Positions 36,514-36,539 of a DNA stretch of 36,539 nt are shown piece by piece (the first letter of the stretch is position 1; every line of letters begins with the position of its first letter). The position numbers and the translations under genes are program-made. The DNA is from Bacteroidota bacterium (GTDB taxonomy: Bacteria; Bacteroidota; Bacteroidia; Chitinophagales; Chitinophagaceae), in assembly GCA_018267875.1 (NCBI GenBank), contig JAFDXP010000053.1, forward strand, positions 1-36,539, read 5' to 3'. Below the pieces are notes generated by a model, which had not been told where the DNA came from, searched no databases, and worked only from the letters and a program-made list of their open reading frames with translations.

Positions 36514-36539
36514 AGCTACCTAATTAGGTTGTTTATGAC

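Overview
The window looks like a chromosomal segment of a member of the Bacteroidota. The evidence is gene content and order: a complete mraZ-to-ftsZ division and cell-wall (dcw) cluster with a PASTA-tailed FtsI and a Bacteroidota-type MraY, type IX secretion (T9SS) C-terminal sorting domains, a PorP/SprF-family protein, gliding-motility-type C-terminal domains, a Rho with a long N-terminal linker, and promoter-like TAnnTTTG boxes. The genus cannot be told from the sequence alone. No RNA gene, insertion sequence or CRISPR array was seen, and no gene-free stretch exceeds 300 bases.

Layout. 121-648: DUF3109-type small cysteine-rich protein. 649-913: regulatory stretch with DnaA-box-like sites and a 10-bp-phased MraZ-operator-like array. 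914-16727: thirteen tightly packed plus-strand genes, mraZ, rsmH, ftsL-like, ftsI, murE, mraY, murD, ftsW, murG, murC, ftsQ, ftsA, ftsZ. They make lipid II with meso-diaminopimelate, flip or polymerise it at the septum, and build the Z ring. A strong hairpin follows ftsZ. 16913-19539: two T9SS cargo genes, both out of frame at one base. 19681-30030 (minus strand): two long collinear PKD-repeat proteins flanking a PorP/SprF gene, probably one surface-adhesin operon. 30175 onward (plus strand): pheS, an NAD-dependent epimerase/dehydratase, rho, and an OmpR-family response regulator with its histidine kinase. A good promoter match lies at the right edge.

Most noteworthy: (1) a run of ten G just after the natural start of the first T9SS cargo gene. 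With 9 or 12 G the signal-peptide-like leader joins the body of the protein, so the present length reads as OFF, which suggests a phase-variable surface protein. (2) The neighbouring cargo gene has its whole T9SS sorting domain intact but in the -1 frame, past a premature stop. (3) Both genes sit between two hairpins of similar sequence, directly behind the otherwise intact dcw cluster. (4) Two 1529-residue paralogous PKD proteins share one SprF-like partner. Because the essential genes and the two 4.6-kb ORFs are all intact, general low sequence quality is not the easiest explanation, but homopolymer read errors cannot be excluded here.
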